Below, piece after piece: positions 62,561-64,000 of a DNA stretch of 64,000 nucleotides. The first letter of the stretch is position 1, and each line of letters starts with the position of its first letter. Under the pieces are notes generated by a model, which was given only the letters and a program-made list of their open reading frames with translations, made no database searches and was not told the origin of the DNA. Source of the stretch: Fomitopsis serialis (Eukaryota > Basidiomycota > Agaricomycetes > Polyporales > Fomitopsidaceae); assembly GCF_022376445.1 (NCBI RefSeq), contig NW_025954988.1, positions 310,001 through 374,000 on the forward strand, given 5' to 3'. Made by a program: the position numbers and the translations under genes.

Positions 62561-64000
62561 ATGTCGGGGGAGTCTTCAAAACGCTCGAACCTCATAGATG
62601 TGTGCGTGATTTTCTGCTTGAAGCCTGTGCGACGTGTCTGACCCGCGCAGAACATATGAAGAACTCCATTCCATCCTCTCGGGCTCCTCCGAGGGCAACA
62701 CGCTCGACCAGATCTCGGAACACCTCAAACCGCGGATAGCCCAGCTCAGCAACGCCGTGGCGCCGTTTGGGAAGCCGTCGGACGCGTCGAGGAAAAGGGT
62801 CGAGTCGGGTTCGGTGACCCTGCGCGATGGGGTCGTCATACGCGTCGAGCCGGAGGACAAAGAATGCGTGTTCGCCATCAGCTCGCGCTTGGGCATCGAC
62901 GAGGTCGACGCGCTGGTTCTGCTCCGATGCTTTCTGTATAACGAGGGCGCGCCGGAGTCCATCTCGAGAGAGAACGCCAGCTTGGCGGACGAGCTCGTGG
63001 AGGCCATCACACCCTTCTACTACATCGAGCGACTCTACGTCCTGCGTGCACTCATCCCTCTCTTCCGCGCGACTGAAAACGAAGACGACCACATCCATCC
63101 GATTGCGAACAAGTTTCTGCTGAGCATCCTTCCCGACGGAAATGCGTTCGCGGAGACGCTGCTGGACGAATACACGAAGAAGGCCAAAGCCAACCTCCCC
63201 GAGAATATCGCTGACGAGCCACGAAAAGCCGCCGCCTGGACGCGACAAAACGCGAAGGAGCAACTAGTGCTGCTGGAGGTGCTGTACTGGACAATGTGGA
63301 GTTACGCCTCGCGAAGTGGACCGCTCGTTGCGCGCATATACGAAACTGCGTACGGCACAAACCTGGGTTCGCAACAACAGAACTCGACGCTACTCCTTGA
63401 TGAGGAGGGTACCCAGCTGCAGAGGGACTGCGCTGCTCTTTGGATCCTGATCACTCTGGAGGTACTAGAGCTGGAGAGAGCCGCAGAGCCAGGCGGTATA
63501 CAGCTCGCCGCTCAAACAGCGGACCCGGAGATATACTGGTCGTCGCCAGAGTCGCTCAAACGAATACACGAACTTGTCGTGTCGCATGGGGACAGCCACT
63601 ACGCATGCACCTTCATAGCCTGGGCCTTTGTTCTCTCGCGCCTTTCGAAAGCCGCATCAGAGACCAAGGAGCTTCCACCCTCCTATCTGCCTTTCTTTGG
63701 TTCTCTACTACCGCAGCAAGGGAAGTCGTACCTAAAGGACACGGAGCAAATACATATCCTGATGGCCAGAACATGCCTTGAGCCTGATGTTGGGCTCTTC
63801 AAGCTCATGTTCACACTGCTGACGACGTCGCCCGTTTTCGTGACAGCTACGGCGTGGCGTACTAACTCGGTCATCCTTGATCCTAATACCGTGGCATATA
63901 GGTCTGTCTTCAAAGGTATGAGCAGCGACTGTATGGTGACTGCTGTTCCATCGTACTGAAATGGCTTCTCAGGTCTAGTCATCGCGATCACGGAGCTCAT
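62561..64000 (+). CDS. NUP188: Nucleoporin Nup188, 5' part (runs off the window)
   Basis: A first exon 62561-62601 (MSGESSKRSNLIDV) splices across 62602-62650 to TYEELHSILSGSSEGNTLDQ. From there one long exon reads through QISEHLKPRIAQLSNAV, VIRVEPEDKECVFAISSRLG, DALVLLRCFLYNEGAPES and LYWTMWSYASRSGPLVA. An intron (about 63917-63971) leads to GLVIAITEL at the edge. The helical N-terminal domain fits Nup188, a large inner-ring scaffold nucleoporin. Nup192 is the main alternative but the LLRCFLYNEG segment favours Nup188. About 450 of an expected 1,700-2,000 residues are present. The open frame extends upstream of the acceptor only by a GTG, so the spliced start is preferred. Confidence 0.85.

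Overview
This is genomic DNA from a filamentous basidiomycete, most likely an Agaricomycete and possibly a polypore. Genes carry many short introns (about 45-80 bases, GTRNGT...YAG) and lie close together on both strands. Several families typical of mushroom-forming fungi are present: a DUF6534-type membrane protein, an alpha-type protein kinase, a multi-intron cytochrome P450 and a small secreted protein. No rRNA, tRNA, CRISPR or complete transposon was recognised.

The window has two halves. Positions 1-31,600 are accessory in character: low-complexity CTCGCCCG-type arrays, a short-chain dehydrogenase remnant, and long stretches with no recognisable gene. Set among them are an alpha-kinase (4.1-7.1 kb), a DUF6534 protein (9.3-10.8 kb), a CAF16-like ABC ATPase (11.7-12.9 kb), an Opy2-like membrane anchor (13.5-15.7 kb), a C2H2 zinc-finger protein (17.1-18.6 kb), a small secreted protein (20.3-20.9 kb), an unusual aspartic peptidase (23.5-25.3 kb), a P450 (26.1-28.5 kb) and a trypsin-fold peptidase-like gene (28.9-30.7 kb).

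Positions 31,600-64,000 are mostly conserved housekeeping genes: an AlkB-like dioxygenase and SAP18 (divergent), NEDD8 in micro-exons, two hotdog thioesterases either side of a protein kinase, ITPase/HAM1 and SMC5 (divergent), a TTC27/Emw1-like TPR protein, EMC6, aspartate-semialdehyde dehydrogenase, the exosome subunit RRP43, a Boi-type SH3-SAM-PH-CH scaffold, an acidic nuclear protein, mitochondrial uL13m, and the start of Nup188. These genes serve unrelated cellular functions and I see no metabolic cluster.

Three structural observations stand out. (1) Many conserved genes, including SMC5, TTC27-like and the kinase, are broken by single-base indels, mostly in short homopolymer runs. That points to sequence error more than to pseudogenes. 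(2) About 370 bp from the 3' end of the zinc-finger gene is duplicated in inverted orientation 12 kb away and supplies the stop codon of the peptidase-like gene. (3) About 110 bp of the RRP43 leader, through its start codon, has a diverged copy 44 kb away in a gene-poor region. I looked for a previously undescribed multi-gene system and did not find one I can support.
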